Assembly (NCBI RefSeq): GCF_002080415.1
Contig: NZ_CP020474.1
Coordinates: 620,001 to 684,000, forward strand
DNA: 64,000 nucleotides
From: Roseovarius mucosus
GTDB lineage: Bacteria > Pseudomonadota > Alphaproteobacteria > Rhodobacterales > Rhodobacteraceae
Direction: 5' to 3'
Part shown: positions 8,414 to 17,240 of the stretch, in pieces
How the letters are laid out: each line of letters starts with the position of its first letter
Numbering within the stretch: the first letter of the stretch is position 1
Translations under genes and position numbers: made by a program
Notes under the pieces: model-generated
What the model was told of the DNA's origin: nothing
What the model saw: only the letters and a program-made list of their open reading frames with translations
The model's database searches: none

Positions 8414-9109
8414 ATGAAAATCGGCATCCTGAAAACCGGCCACGCCCCCGACATCGTCCAAGACGAGTTGGGTGACTACGAGGTGATGTTCGCCCAGCTG
8501 CTTGATGGGCACGGGTTTGAGTTCGATCATTACAACGTGGTGGATGAAGAATTCCCTACCGGACCGGACGCCGCAGACGGCTGGCTCATCACCGGCTCCA
8601 AACATGGGGCTTATGAGGACCATCCTTGGATCGCGCCGCTGGAACAGCTGATCCGCGACATCCACGCGAGCGGGCGTCCCTTGGTGGGTGTCTGCTTTGG
8701 CCATCAGATCATCGCGCAGGCCATGGGCGGCAAGGTCGAGAAATTCGGCGGCGGCTGGCAGGTGGGCGTCACCGACTATGACATCGAAGGCCAGCGCCTG
8801 CCCCTCAACGCTTGGCATCAAGATCAAGTCACGGAACTGCCCAAAGGGGCCGAAGTGGTTGGCTCAAGCGCATTTTGCGAGAATGCGGCCCTGCTCTATG
8901 GTGATCGGATCTACACGATCCAGCCGCATCCCGAGTTTACCGCCACCATGATCGACCGCCTTATTCACCACCGCGCACCCGGCGTGGTGCCCCCAGACCT
9001 GATTGCAGCGGCCAAGTCAAAACTTGACCATCCCACCGCAAATGCAACGATAGCCGCCCGCATGGCGGAGTTTTTCAAACGAGGTGCCAGCCATGGCCGA
9101 TCTAAGTGA
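8414..9109 (+). CDS. Class I glutamine amidotransferase-like protein
   Basis: 231 residues. The nucleophile elbow VGVCFGHQ (Cys about 94) and the catalytic His/Glu pair in IQPHPEF (about 173-179) show an intact triad of a class I amidotransferase. In this context the likely job is hydrolysis of a gamma-glutamyl bond, for example releasing glutamate from a gamma-glutamylated intermediate as PuuD does, although PuuD itself is the nearest functional analogy rather than a proven orthologue. It overlaps the start of the second ligase gene by 17 bases. Confidence 0.86.
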   Translation: MKIGILKTGHAPDIVQDELGDYEVMFAQLLDGHGFEFDHYNVVDEEFPTGPDAADGWLITGSKHGAYEDHPWIAPLEQLIRDIHASGRPLVGVCFGHQIIAQAMGGKVEKFGGGWQVGVTDYDIEGQRLPLNAWHQDQVTELPKGAEVVGSSAFCENAALLYGDRIYTIQPHPEFTATMIDRLIHHRAPGVVPPDLIAAAKSKLDHPTANATIAARMAEFFKRGASHGRSK

Positions 9110-10460
9110 ACTTACAAATTCCCTGCCCAAAACAGCCCAGACCTATCTGGAGAACCGCCGCCTAGACGAGGTGGAATGCATCATCTCGGATCTGCCCGGC
9201 ATCGCACGCGGCAAGGCGGTGCCCGCCACAAAATTCGCCAGGCAGAAATACTTTCACCTGCCGGATTCCATCTTTTTCCAAACCATTACAGGCGATTGGG
9301 GCGAAGCAGCCGGCGAAGGCGGCTTTATCGAGCGCGACATGATCCTGCGCCCTGACATGTCCACCGCCACCGCCGCCCCCTGGACGGCCGACTGGACGCT
9401 GCAGGTGATCCACGACGCCTTTGACCGCGAAGGCGCGCCCATCCCCTTTTCCCCGCGCAACGTGCTGCGCCGGGTGGTCGATATGTATCACGCCCATGGC
9501 ATGAACCCCGTGGTCGCCCCGGAAATGGAATTCTTCCTCGTGGCCCGCAATCTCGACCCGGCGCATGAGATCAAGCCGATGATGGGCCGCTCCGGTCGCC
9601 CCGCCGCCGCCCGTCAGGCCTATTCCATGACAGCGGTCGATGAATTCGGCCCCGTGATCGACGACATCTATGATTTCGCCGAAGCGCAAGGGTTCGAGAT
9701 CGACGGCATCACCCAAGAAGGCGGGGCCGGGCAGCTGGAAATCAACCTGCGCCATGGCGATCCGATCAAACTGGCGGATGAAGTGTTTTATTTCAAACGG
9801 CTGATCCGCGAAGCCGCCCTGCGCCATGACTGTTTTGCCACCTTCATGGCCAAACCCATCGCCGACGAGCCTGGCAGTGCCATGCATATCCACCACTCGA
9901 TCCTCGACATGGAAACAGGCCGCAACATTTTTGCCGGGCCACAGGGCGGTGAAACCGACGCGTTTTTCCACTTTATCGGCGGCTTGCAGAAACACCTGCC
10001 CTCGGCCATCGCGGTGCTGGCCCCCTATGTCAATTCCTACCGTCGCTACGTCAAGGATCACGCCGCGCCGATCAACCTTGCATGGGGCCGCGACAACCGC
10101 ACCACGGGCATTCGCGTGCCGCTCTCGGGCCCCGAGGCGCGGCGGGTGGAAAACCGCATGGCGGGTATGGATTGCAACCCCTATCTGGGCATCGCGGCCA
10201 GCCTTGCCTGCGGTCTCTTGGGTATCCTCAACGAGGATTGGCCCGACAAACAGTTCAAAGGCGACGCCTATTCCGGTGAGCCGGATATCCCCAATGTCAT
10301 GGGCGACGCGCTTGATATGTTCGAAGAGGCCAAGGCGCTGCACGAGATCCTCGGGCCGGAATTTGCCCGTGTCTACGCCATCGTGAAACGCACCGAATAC
10401 GAGGAATTCCTCCAGGTCATCAGCCCATGGGAGCGTGAGCATCTCCTTCTCAACGTCTGA
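9093..10460 (+). CDS. Glutamine synthetase-family protein, probable gamma-glutamyl-amine ligase (copy 2)
   Basis: 455 residues from the ATG at 9093 (GAGGTG 7 bases before), within the end of the amidotransferase gene. GS catalytic motifs are present: PEMEFFL, GITQEGGAGQLEINL, GSAMHIHHS and DNRTTGIRVPLSG. It differs clearly from copy 1 and, like it, lacks an adenylylation loop. Two different GS-like ligases in one operon suggest either two amine substrates or a heteromeric enzyme. PuuA-type gamma-glutamylputrescine synthetase is the closest functional label I would give. Confidence 0.85.
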   Translation: MADLSELTNSLPKTAQTYLENRRLDEVECIISDLPGIARGKAVPATKFARQKYFHLPDSIFFQTITGDWGEAAGEGGFIERDMILRPDMSTATAAPWTADWTLQVIHDAFDREGAPIPFSPRNVLRRVVDMYHAHGMNPVVAPEMEFFLVARNLDPAHEIKPMMGRSGRPAAARQAYSMTAVDEFGPVIDDIYDFAEAQGFEIDGITQEGGAGQLEINLRHGDPIKLADEVFYFKRLIREAALRHDCFATFMAKPIADEPGSAMHIHHSILDMETGRNIFAGPQGGETDAFFHFIGGLQKHLPSAIAVLAPYVNSYRRYVKDHAAPINLAWGRDNRTTGIRVPLSGPEARRVENRMAGMDCNPYLGIAASLACGLLGILNEDWPDKQFKGDAYSGEPDIPNVMGDALDMFEEAKALHEILGPEFARVYAIVKRTEYEEFLQVISPWEREHLLLNV

Positions 10461-10508
10461 GCCGCGCGGCAGGGGCGTGCTAATGAGTATTTGCACCAAG
10501 AAGAAGCC

Positions 10509-11813
10509 ATGAACCTGCTCTATTCCAACGACCGGCGCGGCAGCTATCCGCCAAGCTGGTATGCGGCTACGGCCACACCCCTGCCAGAGTTCGCGCCGTT
10601 GCGCGGCACAGAGCGGGCCGATGTCTGCGTGGTGGGCGCGGGCTATACTGGCCTTTCGGCGGCGCTACACCTTGCAGAGGCGGGATTTGATGTCGTCCTG
10701 CTCGAGGCGCAGCGCGTGGGCTTTGGCGCATCGGGGCGCAATGGCGGGCAATTGGGCAGCGGTCAGCGGATGGAACAAACCGCGCTGGAACGTCTGGTGG
10801 GCGCAGAGGATGCCCGGCACCTCTGGCAGTTGGCCGAAGAGGCCAAGGATCTGGTAAAATCCCTCGTCGCGCGACATGGAATAGACTGTCATCTAAAACC
10901 CGGTGTGGCACATGCCTGTTTCTCGGCGCGCGAAATGGCGGCGGAACACGACTATGCCGATCATCTGGCCGCGCGATACGGATATGAGCAGATCGAAAAG
11001 CTGGATGCAGCAGGCTTTGCAGCACTCTGCCCCTCGCCGGCCTATCACGGCGGCACTCTGGATATGGGGGCCGCACATTTGCACCCGCTTGGCCTTGCGC
11101 TCGGCCTCGCGCGCGCCGCTCTTGCGGCAGGCGTGCGTATCCACGAAGGCTCTGCCGTGCATCAGATCACCCGCGGTGCCAAGCTGCGCGTTGCCACCGA
11201 TGCGGGATCAATCGAGGCGGATCACCTTATTTTGGCCTGCAACGGCTATCTTGGCGGGCTCGAGCGCAAGGTCGCCGCGCGGGTCATGCCGATCAACAAT
11301 TTCATCGTGGCAACAGAACCTTTGGGGGATGCAGCAGCCCGCGTGCTGGCGCGCGACGTGGCGGTCGCGGATACAAAGTTCGTGGTCAATTACTTTCGCC
11401 TCAGCCATGACAAGCGCCTGCTGTTCGGTGGCGGCGAGAGTTATGGCTATCGCTTTCCCAAGGATATCCGTGCCACCGTGCGCAAACCGATGCTCGAGAT
11501 TTTTCCGCATCTGCGCGACACAAAGCTCGACTATGCGTGGGGCGGCACGCTGGCCATCACGATGCGGCGGATGCCCTATCTGGCACGGCTTGCGCCTAAT
11601 ATTCTGACCGCTTCGGGCTATTCCGGGCATGGCGTGGGCACAGCCACCCATGCGGGCCGCCTGATGGCCGAGGCCGTACGCGGCGAGGCATCCGGGTTTG
11701 ACTGCATGGCGCGCGTCCCGGCCCCGGCGTTTCCGGGGGGCACCGCCCTGCGCAGCCCACTTTTGGTGCTGGCGATGACATGGTTTTCGCTGCGCGACCG
11801 CCTCGGTCTCTGA
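10509..11813 (+). CDS. FAD-dependent amine oxidase (gamma-glutamylputrescine oxidase-like)
   Basis: 434 residues from the ATG at 10509. The dinucleotide-binding motif VCVVGAGYTGLSAALHL (about 35-51) and the E at the end of the second strand (VVLLEAQ), then GASGRNGGQ, place it in the DAO/glycine-oxidase flavoprotein family, in the PuuB/OrdL branch. The C-terminal GYSGHGVGTATHAGR contacts FAD. It should oxidise the gamma-glutamyl-amine made by the two ligases to an aldehyde plus ammonia and H2O2. No aldehyde dehydrogenase (PuuC) is encoded next to it, so that step must be supplied elsewhere. Confidence 0.87.
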   Translation: MNLLYSNDRRGSYPPSWYAATATPLPEFAPLRGTERADVCVVGAGYTGLSAALHLAEAGFDVVLLEAQRVGFGASGRNGGQLGSGQRMEQTALERLVGAEDARHLWQLAEEAKDLVKSLVARHGIDCHLKPGVAHACFSAREMAAEHDYADHLAARYGYEQIEKLDAAGFAALCPSPAYHGGTLDMGAAHLHPLGLALGLARAALAAGVRIHEGSAVHQITRGAKLRVATDAGSIEADHLILACNGYLGGLERKVAARVMPINNFIVATEPLGDAAARVLARDVAVADTKFVVNYFRLSHDKRLLFGGGESYGYRFPKDIRATVRKPMLEIFPHLRDTKLDYAWGGTLAITMRRMPYLARLAPNILTASGYSGHGVGTATHAGRLMAEAVRGEASGFDCMARVPAPAFPGGTALRSPLLVLAMTWFSLRDRLGL

Positions 11814-11865
11814 TTCAATCATCAGCGTGATATTGCCCTTTGCCCCATCGCCAGTGGGGTTTTCT

Positions 11866-11896
11866 TTGACAAACTGTCACAATTAACGCCTATATG
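11866..11896 (+). promoter_or_regulatory. Possible sigma-70 promoter for the DegT-family gene
   Basis: TTGACA (11866-11871) and TATATG (11891-11896) are separated by 19 bases, slightly longer than ideal, in the only AT-rich part of this gap, 41 bases before the ATG. Confidence 0.3.
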
Positions 11897-11936
11897 TTCC
11901 GGAAACCCGAAACCTAGCTTCAGGAAATCCGAAAAC

Positions 11937-13145
11937 ATGGCCCTTGCCCCTAATGTCTATGACGCAGAACCCATCCCGGAAGCCGCCCGCGCGGAAATCG
12001 ACCGGATGCTGCAATCGGGCGATCTCTTCCGGTATACCGCTCCGGAAAATGCCCCCGTAACATTGCTGGAGCGGGAGTTTGCTGCACTTCTGGGCTCGAA
12101 ATACGCGCTGGCCGTGTCCTCTTGCTCGGCCGCGCTGTTTCTCTCACTCAAGGCGCTTGGCCTGCCGCGCGATGCGCGGGTCTTGATCCCCGGCTTTACC
12201 TTTGCCGCCGTCCCGTCTTCGGTGTTGCATGCCGATTGTGTGCCCGTGCTCTGTGAAGTGGGCGAGAATTATCGCATCGACATCGCCGATTTCACGGCAC
12301 GTCTAGACACGGTGCAGGCGGTGATCATCAGCCATATGCGCGGCCATACCTCGGATATGGATGCGATCATGGCGCTCTGCGCAGCGCGGAACATTCCAGT
12401 GATCGAGGACGCGGCACATTCGCTTGGCACCACATGGGGCGGGCACAACATCGGCACCATCGGGCAAATCGGCTGTTTCAGCTTTCAATCCTACAAGCTG
12501 GTCAATGCTGGCGAAGGCGGGATCATGGTCAGCGACGATGCCGATCTGATCGCCCGCGCCGTCATCATGTCGGGTGCCTATGAGCACAACTGGGCCAAGC
12601 ATCTGACAGCACCGGATGCAGCCCTTGAGGCGGCGTTTGCCCGTGCTCAGAACCAATTGCCGCTCTACAATCTGCGGCTCAACAACCTGTCTGCGGCAAT
12701 CATCCGCCCTCAACTGGCCGAAGTGGCGCGGCGGGTGCGCGATGGGCGGGCCAACCATGACTATGTCGCGGCGCGGATCAATACCTCGCCTTGGATGCAG
12801 GTGCCCGAAAAATTACCCCGTGAAGAGCGCGCGCCAGACTCCATCCAATTCAATCTGGAGGGGATGACCGAAGACGACACCCGCGCCTTTGCCCAAGCGG
12901 CGGCGGACCGCGGCATCAAGGTGCAGGTGTTTGGCCTGAGTACCGATAATGCCCGCGCCTTTTGGAACTGGCAGTTTCTGCCGGGTGCGGCCCCAGTGCT
13001 GCCAAAAACCCGCGCGATGTTGATGCGCGCCTGCGACACCCGCCTGCCCGCGCGCCTGACCCGCCCCGATCTTGATCTGATCGCCGATGCGCTGGTCCTG
13101 GCGGCAGAGGATGTGATGGGCCGCAGCCGCGCCTACGGCACCTGA
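11937..13145 (+). CDS. DegT/DnrJ/EryC1/StrS-family PLP aminotransferase
   Basis: 402 residues with CAGGAAA 8 bases before the ATG. The fold-type I features are present: SSCSAALFLSLKAL near the cofactor phosphate site, the Asp of VIEDAAHSLG that contacts the pyridine N, and the Schiff-base Lys in SFQSYKLVNAGEGG (about 190). Family members transfer an amino group to a keto-sugar or to scyllo-inosose-type substrates. It could serve the upstream amine operon or be independent, since it is 123 bases downstream and has its own possible promoter. The substrate is unknown. Confidence 0.87.
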   Translation: MALAPNVYDAEPIPEAARAEIDRMLQSGDLFRYTAPENAPVTLLEREFAALLGSKYALAVSSCSAALFLSLKALGLPRDARVLIPGFTFAAVPSSVLHADCVPVLCEVGENYRIDIADFTARLDTVQAVIISHMRGHTSDMDAIMALCAARNIPVIEDAAHSLGTTWGGHNIGTIGQIGCFSFQSYKLVNAGEGGIMVSDDADLIARAVIMSGAYEHNWAKHLTAPDAALEAAFARAQNQLPLYNLRLNNLSAAIIRPQLAEVARRVRDGRANHDYVAARINTSPWMQVPEKLPREERAPDSIQFNLEGMTEDDTRAFAQAAADRGIKVQVFGLSTDNARAFWNWQFLPGAAPVLPKTRAMLMRACDTRLPARLTRPDLDLIADALVLAAEDVMGRSRAYGT

Positions 13146-13159
13146 CCCGAAATAAAAAA

Positions 13160-13186
13160 GGGCCGCCCGCACTCCACGGACGGCCC
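13160..13186 (-). terminator. Intrinsic terminator for the YceI gene
   Basis: A 9-bp stem (GGGCCGCCC with GGACGGCCC, one G-T pair) is followed on the minus strand by TTTTTTATT. It lies between converging genes and could also slow transcripts from the plus strand. Confidence 0.8.
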
Positions 13187-13206
13187 GATGGGGCTCTGCT
13201 TGCGCC

Positions 13207-13782
13207 TTACTCGGCTTTGCCGGCTTCGACGGAAATCTGCACCGCAACCTCGTCGCTGACGAAGGGCGTGAATTTATCCACGCCGAAATCCGAACGCAGC
13301 AGCGTTGTGGTGGCGTCAAACCCGACCCAAGGCTTGCTGTTCATCGGATGTGCATCGGCCTTTTGATTGAGGCGCGCATCGAGCACGACCGACTTGGTCA
13401 CACCGTTCATGGTCAGATCGCCCGTGATGAGGGCAGTGGTGTCGCCCGTAACCTCGATCCCGGTCGAGGTGAAGGTGACCATATCGCCCTCAGTCGCGCC
13501 AAAGAAATCCTCGGACATGAAATGCTCGTCGCGCTTTTCCCAACCGGTGAACATCGACATGACCGGCATCGACACATTGACCGACGAGGCGGCCGGGTCT
13601 TCGGCGTCGAACATGATCTCACCCGCAAAGCCAGAGAACATGCCGTAGGTCGTGGAAAAGCCCAAGTGGTTGTAAGAGAACACAACCTGGCTGTGGCTCG
13701 GGTCTAGCTCATATTTTTCAGGGGCAGCAACCGCGCCAGTCGCGGTCAAAGCAAGCGCTGTGGCGAGCAGGATATTCTTCAT
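13207..13782 (-). CDS. YceI-family periplasmic protein
   Basis: 191 residues. A signal peptide (about 1-20, cleavage after AVAA) precedes the lipocalin-like YceI beta-barrel, which starts with KYELDPSHSQVVFSYNHLGFS and contains GDLTMNGVTKSVVLDA. YceI proteins bind isoprenoid or other amphiphilic molecules in the periplasm and are often induced by stress. It is a single-gene unit closed by the terminator at 13160-13186. A second YceI domain occurs in this window as a fusion to cytochrome b561 (about 38 kb). Confidence 0.93.
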   Translation of the reverse strand: MKNILLATALALTATGAVAAPEKYELDPSHSQVVFSYNHLGFSTTYGMFSGFAGEIMFDAEDPAASSVNVSMPVMSMFTGWEKRDEHFMSEDFFGATEGDMVTFTSTGIEVTGDTTALITGDLTMNGVTKSVVLDARLNQKADAHPMNSKPWVGFDATTTLLRSDFGVDKFTPFVSDEVAVQISVEAGKAE

Positions 13783-13914
13783 CGGAAACCTCCAGAGGGT
13801 GAAATGTGACTTACCTGTTCACATTTGGCGCTCTGGGACCAAATCACAATCCCGTAGTTTCAAACAACCTCTGTGGATTGGCGAACACCTGCCAACATCA
13901 GGTCCCCGCTTGGT

Positions 13915-14424
13915 TCAGGCTGGAAAGCCCAAAGCACGACGCAGGGCCTTGGCCGTTGCACGATCCTCGATCTTCATCGCGACGATCTGACGACCGGCGG
14001 CATCGCGCGCTGTCAGCACGCGGTCCCGCATCGACAGTTCCGAAAGGCTGTCAAGATCATGGACCGCAACCCGCGCGGCCCGACCGCCCGCAACCGGGGC
14101 GATCACATGTAGGCGGCGGTTCATCACATCAACCTGAATTTCCGGCCCTGCCTGCACCGCACGCGCGCGGCTCAGACACATCAGGCCCGCGAAGAGCAGA
14201 GTTACAAAGAAAAGAAGTTTGATCATCATCATGGCAGAGTCCTGCGCGCCCGCAGAAACCAGCCAGAGACCGAAGGCCGAAAAGATGAGCGCACTGCCGC
14301 ACAAGGTCTGCGTGGCGCGACCAAGATCGAGTGCCGGGGCCTCTGCCTGAGCATGGCCAGCGGTCTCGTGGTAATCGAATGGTGCGTGCGTGAACTCGCG
14401 CTCAAAATCCGGAAGGGCAACCAT
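13915..14424 (-). CDS. Membrane protein of unknown function
   Basis: About 169 residues, start taken as the ATG at 14424, which is 7 bases after AAGGAG; the ATG at 14430 is too close to that site. Two adjacent hydrophobic segments (about 47-65 and 72-88) separate an acidic N-terminus from a soluble C-terminal part (about 100-169) that reads like a small beta-rich domain. I do not recognise it. It is upstream of and divergent from rpsF. The 132 bases between it and the yceI gene show nothing I can name. Confidence 0.72.
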   Translation of the reverse strand: MVALPDFEREFTHAPFDYHETAGHAQAEAPALDLGRATQTLCGSALIFSAFGLWLVSAGAQDSAMMMIKLLFFVTLLFAGLMCLSRARAVQAGPEIQVDVMNRRLHVIAPVAGGRAARVAVHDLDSLSELSMRDRVLTARDAAGRQIVAMKIEDRATAKALRRALGFPA

Positions 14425-14659
14425 GGTCATACTCCTTTTCACCTCGAACAACACAACCGTGCCCACCAAATTCGTCCGTATTGCGGCAGGTCAGCGGCAT
14501 TCTGCGGGCCGGATCAATGCGCCTTGCGCCGCCCTGCGGGGCGATGTATACGCGCCCAATCTTTCGCAATCGTTATGAACCGCGCAGTCTCTCGTGGATG
14601 GGGCGCGAAAGAGCCAAAGCCCGTCCTATGAAATGCGCCTTGATAGAAATGGAGTGAAC

Positions 14660-15085
14660 ATGCCGCTTTATGAGCATGTGATGATCGCGCGTCAGGACCT
14701 GTCCAGCGCGCAAGCTGAAGGCCTGATCGAGCATTTTGGTGCCGTGCTGACCGAAAATGGTGGCACACTCGTCGAGCACGAGTATTGGGGCGTCAAAACG
14801 ATGGCCTACAAGATCAACAAGAACCGCAAAGGCCACTATGCCTTTCTCAAGAGCGATGCGCCCTCGAGCGCTGTGCAAGAGATGGAACGCCTGATGCGTC
14901 TGCATGACGACGTCATGCGCGTGCTGACCGTCAAGGTCGATGCGCATGAAGAGGGCCCCTCTGTTCAGATGCAGAAGCGTGACGAGCGGGGCGACCGTCC
15001 CGACCGCGGCGACCGCCCTGATCGTGGCGACCGCCCCGACCGTGGGGACCGTCCCGATCGTGGCGAACGCCGCGAACGTCGCTGA
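14660..15085 (+). CDS. rpsF: Ribosomal protein S6
   Basis: 141 residues. The ferredoxin-like S6 fold is recognisable (MPLYEHVMIARQDLS, then YWGVKTMAYKINKNRKGHY), with a start preceded by GGAG. S6 binds 16S rRNA and S18 in the platform of the 30S subunit. The body ends near residue 105, and the rest is a tandem GDRPDR tail (residues 111-134) followed by Arg/Glu residues. Alphaproteobacterial S6 proteins often have a charged tail, but regular repeats make it distinctive. First gene of rpsF-rpsR-rplI. Confidence 0.97.
   Translation: MPLYEHVMIARQDLSSAQAEGLIEHFGAVLTENGGTLVEHEYWGVKTMAYKINKNRKGHYAFLKSDAPSSAVQEMERLMRLHDDVMRVLTVKVDAHEEGPSVQMQKRDERGDRPDRGDRPDRGDRPDRGDRPDRGERRERR
14990..15061 (+). repeat. 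Tandem 18-bp repeat encoding four GDRPDR units in the S6 tail
   Basis: Four consecutive 18-base units with synonymous differences encode GDRPDR four times; a fifth, diverged unit reads GERRER. Copy number could vary between strains by slippage. Confidence 0.85.
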
Positions 15086-15114
15086 TCCATCCCCTGAGAC
15101 AAGGAGCATAAACC

Positions 15115-15342
15115 ATGGCTACAAAACCGTTTTTCCGTCGCCGCAAGGTCTGTCCGTTCTCGGGCGATAGCGCGCCCAAGATCGACTACAAAGACACGCG
15201 CCTGCTGCAACGCTACATTTCCGAGCGTGGCAAAATCGTGCCGTCGCGCATCACCGCCGTTTCGGCCAAGAAGCAGCGTGAACTCGCGCGCGCCATCAAG
15301 CGTGCCCGTTTCCTCGCCCTTCTGCCCTATGCCGTGAAATAA
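15115..15342 (+). CDS. rpsR: Ribosomal protein S18
   Basis: 75 residues, standard length. The core [11 protein letters not shown] followed by IDYKD and the C-terminal [19 protein letters not shown] are diagnostic of S18, which partners S6 on the 30S platform. AAGGAG lies 7 bases before the ATG. It sits 29 bases after rpsF and 11 before rplI. Confidence 0.98.
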   Translation: MATKPFFRRRKVCPFSGDSAPKIDYKDTRLLQRYISERGKIVPSRITAVSAKKQRELARAIKRARFLALLPYAVK

Positions 15343-15353
15343 GGAGACCTCAG

Positions 15354-15956
15354 ATGCAAGTGATCCTTCTTGAACGCGTTGCCAAGCTTGGCCAGATGGG
15401 CGATGTCGTCGACGTCAAGCCCGGCTTTGCCCGCAACTACCTGCTGCCGCAGGGCAAGGCGCTGTCGGCTTCGGAAAAGAACATTTCCGATTTCGCAAAC
15501 CGCAAGGCGCAACTTGAGGCTCAGAACCTCGAGACCCGCAAAGAAGCCGAGGCGATGGCCGACAAGCTGAACGGTCAGCAGTTCATTGTCATCCGTCAGG
15601 CCTCTGACAGCGGCGCACTCTACGGTTCGGTCAGCACCCGTGATGCGGCTGATGCCGCCACCGAGAATGGCTTTACCGTCGAGCGCAAGCAGGTTGCCCT
15701 GACCCGCCCGATCAAAGACCTTGGTCTGCATGACGTTCTCGTCACGCTGCACCCCGAGGTGGTTGCCACGATCCAGTTGAACGTTGCGCGTTCGGTCGAA
15801 GAAGCAGCCCTGCAAGCCTCTGGCAAGAGCATCCAAGATGCCGCCGCCGAGGCCGATCAGGCCGCAGACTTTGAGATTGCCGAACTGTTTGATGACATCG
15901 GTGGTGCCGCCGGCGAAGACGACGATTATTCAGATCGTCGCGACAATAACGCCTGA
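15354..15956 (+). CDS. rplI: Ribosomal protein L9
   Basis: 200 residues. The N-terminal domain [19 protein letters not shown] and [15 protein letters not shown] is the classic L9 signature; a long connecting helix follows, then the C-terminal rRNA-binding domain. An acidic tail of about 45 residues after position 150 is longer than in E. coli L9 (about 149) but is common in Rhodobacterales. Start preceded by AAGGAGA. Last gene of the operon, followed by a strong hairpin. Confidence 0.98.
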   Translation: MQVILLERVAKLGQMGDVVDVKPGFARNYLLPQGKALSASEKNISDFANRKAQLEAQNLETRKEAEAMADKLNGQQFIVIRQASDSGALYGSVSTRDAADAATENGFTVERKQVALTRPIKDLGLHDVLVTLHPEVVATIQLNVARSVEEAALQASGKSIQDAAAEADQAADFEIAELFDDIGGAAGEDDDYSDRRDNNA

Positions 15957-15979
15957 ATTCGGCAATTGTTCTGAATAAA

Positions 15980-16005
15980 GTGCCGCGCAGCCCCCTGCGC
16001 GGCAC
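15980..16005 (+). terminator. Hairpin downstream of rplI
   Basis: A perfect 11-bp stem (GTGCCGCGCAG with CTGCGCGGCAC) with a CCCC loop begins 24 bases after the rplI stop. There is no T-run after it, so it may end transcription weakly or protect the 3' end of the mRNA. Confidence 0.6.
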
Positions 16006-16377
16006 AGCTATGTGACGTGGTAGTCGACAAGATGAGCCATGTAATGCTACGCTTCACGATGAGTTCACTTTTGTTTGATCGTAGTGTTTGGTGTTTTTTT
16101 GGTTCTCGCGCTGTAACCCCATCGTCATGGTCTTTGCTGACGAATGTTTCGGGGCCAACCAGTTCCCCTGTCACCACAACTCTTGGGTCCGCCCGACATG
16201 GAACATCCACACAGACTGAATAGGGCGGTGCCCCCCCACAGGCAGCACCTGTGTGTTGAAAAAATGTCCCTTGGGAAAAGCCATGAGAGTACTTGCCCCA
16301 AGTGTAGAACGGGCATGTTGTTCATCTCCATTCCCCTACCGAACAGTCCGCCCAACCTGACGAAGAGGGCACCGTAA
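16006..16377. other. Long gene-free region upstream of luxR
   Basis: About 370 bases, more AT-rich than the neighbouring genes. I see no convincing coding frame. The only obvious dyad is ACTTG-CCC-CAAGT (16291-16303), 75 bases before the luxR start, a possible regulator site. No clear sigma-70 promoter stands out. Confidence 0.4.
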
Positions 16378-17052
16378 ATGATCCAGGTCGACCCCTTCAG
16401 GCAGTTTCTTGACGATCTGCGCAACAGGTTCGAGCTTGATCATGTGGCCTATGCCGGAATGAATCCGATCAGTGGGCAATCACATGGGCATATGACCTAT
16501 GGCGCGGATTGGACCTCTCACTATCTCCAGCACAAGTACTACGAGATTGACCCCACCCTGCTCAAGGCGCGCCACAGTATCGCGCCGGTTGACTGGAACA
16601 GGCTGGAACGGGGGGCCGAGTTTCAAACCATTTTTCAGGCGGCTCGTGATTTCGGGATATCGGATAGAGGGCTAACGATTCCCATTCATGGCCCCTATGG
16701 TGATGTCGGCGGCCTCAGCATCAATCGCGATTGTTCTGAACGCGAATGGCAACTGTTGATCTCGGGGATCATCGGTAACCTTCAGGCAGCGGCTGTGCAT
16801 ATGCATGACATGGTGATTCAGTCCGATCCCCTAACCCGGATGCTGAACACTCCCTCTCTCTCGACCCGCGAGATTGAAATCCTGCAATGGACAGCAGCGG
16901 GCAAATCCCAACAGGACATCGGCGATATCCTGTCGATCTCGCACCGCACAGTCGAAGTGCACCTGCGGTCTGCGCGCCAAAAGCTCAATGCGCTGACAAC
17001 TCCGCAGGCAATTGGGCGTGCGATCAACCTCGGTTTGATCTATCCGCGTTGA
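16378..17052 (+). CDS. LuxR-family acyl-homoserine-lactone-responsive regulator
   Basis: 224 residues. The N-terminal autoinducer-binding domain (about 15-155) keeps the residues expected to contact the lactone: W and Y in DWTSHYLQHKYYEIDP, the D-P pair there, and W in VDWNRL. The C-terminal helix-turn-helix (about 160-224) reads LSTREIEILQWTAAGKSQQDI and then HRTVEVHLRSARQKL. It should bind a long-chain AHL and control the synthase gene 188 bases downstream in the same direction. Gene order luxR-luxI with the same orientation is common in roseobacters. Confidence 0.92.
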   Translation: MIQVDPFRQFLDDLRNRFELDHVAYAGMNPISGQSHGHMTYGADWTSHYLQHKYYEIDPTLLKARHSIAPVDWNRLERGAEFQTIFQAARDFGISDRGLTIPIHGPYGDVGGLSINRDCSEREWQLLISGIIGNLQAAAVHMHDMVIQSDPLTRMLNTPSLSTREIEILQWTAAGKSQQDIGDILSISHRTVEVHLRSARQKLNALTTPQAIGRAINLGLIYPR

Positions 17053-17240
17053 ACGCGATCCCGCCTTTCATCAAAGGCGTAGCATTACCTTCATTTCCAA
17101 ACATTTTTTCACACTTTGGTGCGTGTTCGTGCGCACCGCTACGGGATTTCCCCAATGGTATACTTCGTGGAATTTACTAACCTCAAGATTGCCGAATACA
17201 CCACTCACACGGGACACGCCACTTTTGGGGAGACGCAACG

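Noticed and set aside
9162-10499. 445-codon minus-strand frame over the second ligase gene
   Set aside because: Mirror frame of the GS-like gene; His/Gly-rich composition typical of GC-rich antisense frames.
14990-15061. CRISPR-like array
   Set aside because: The repeats are contiguous, in-frame codons of rpsF with no spacers.
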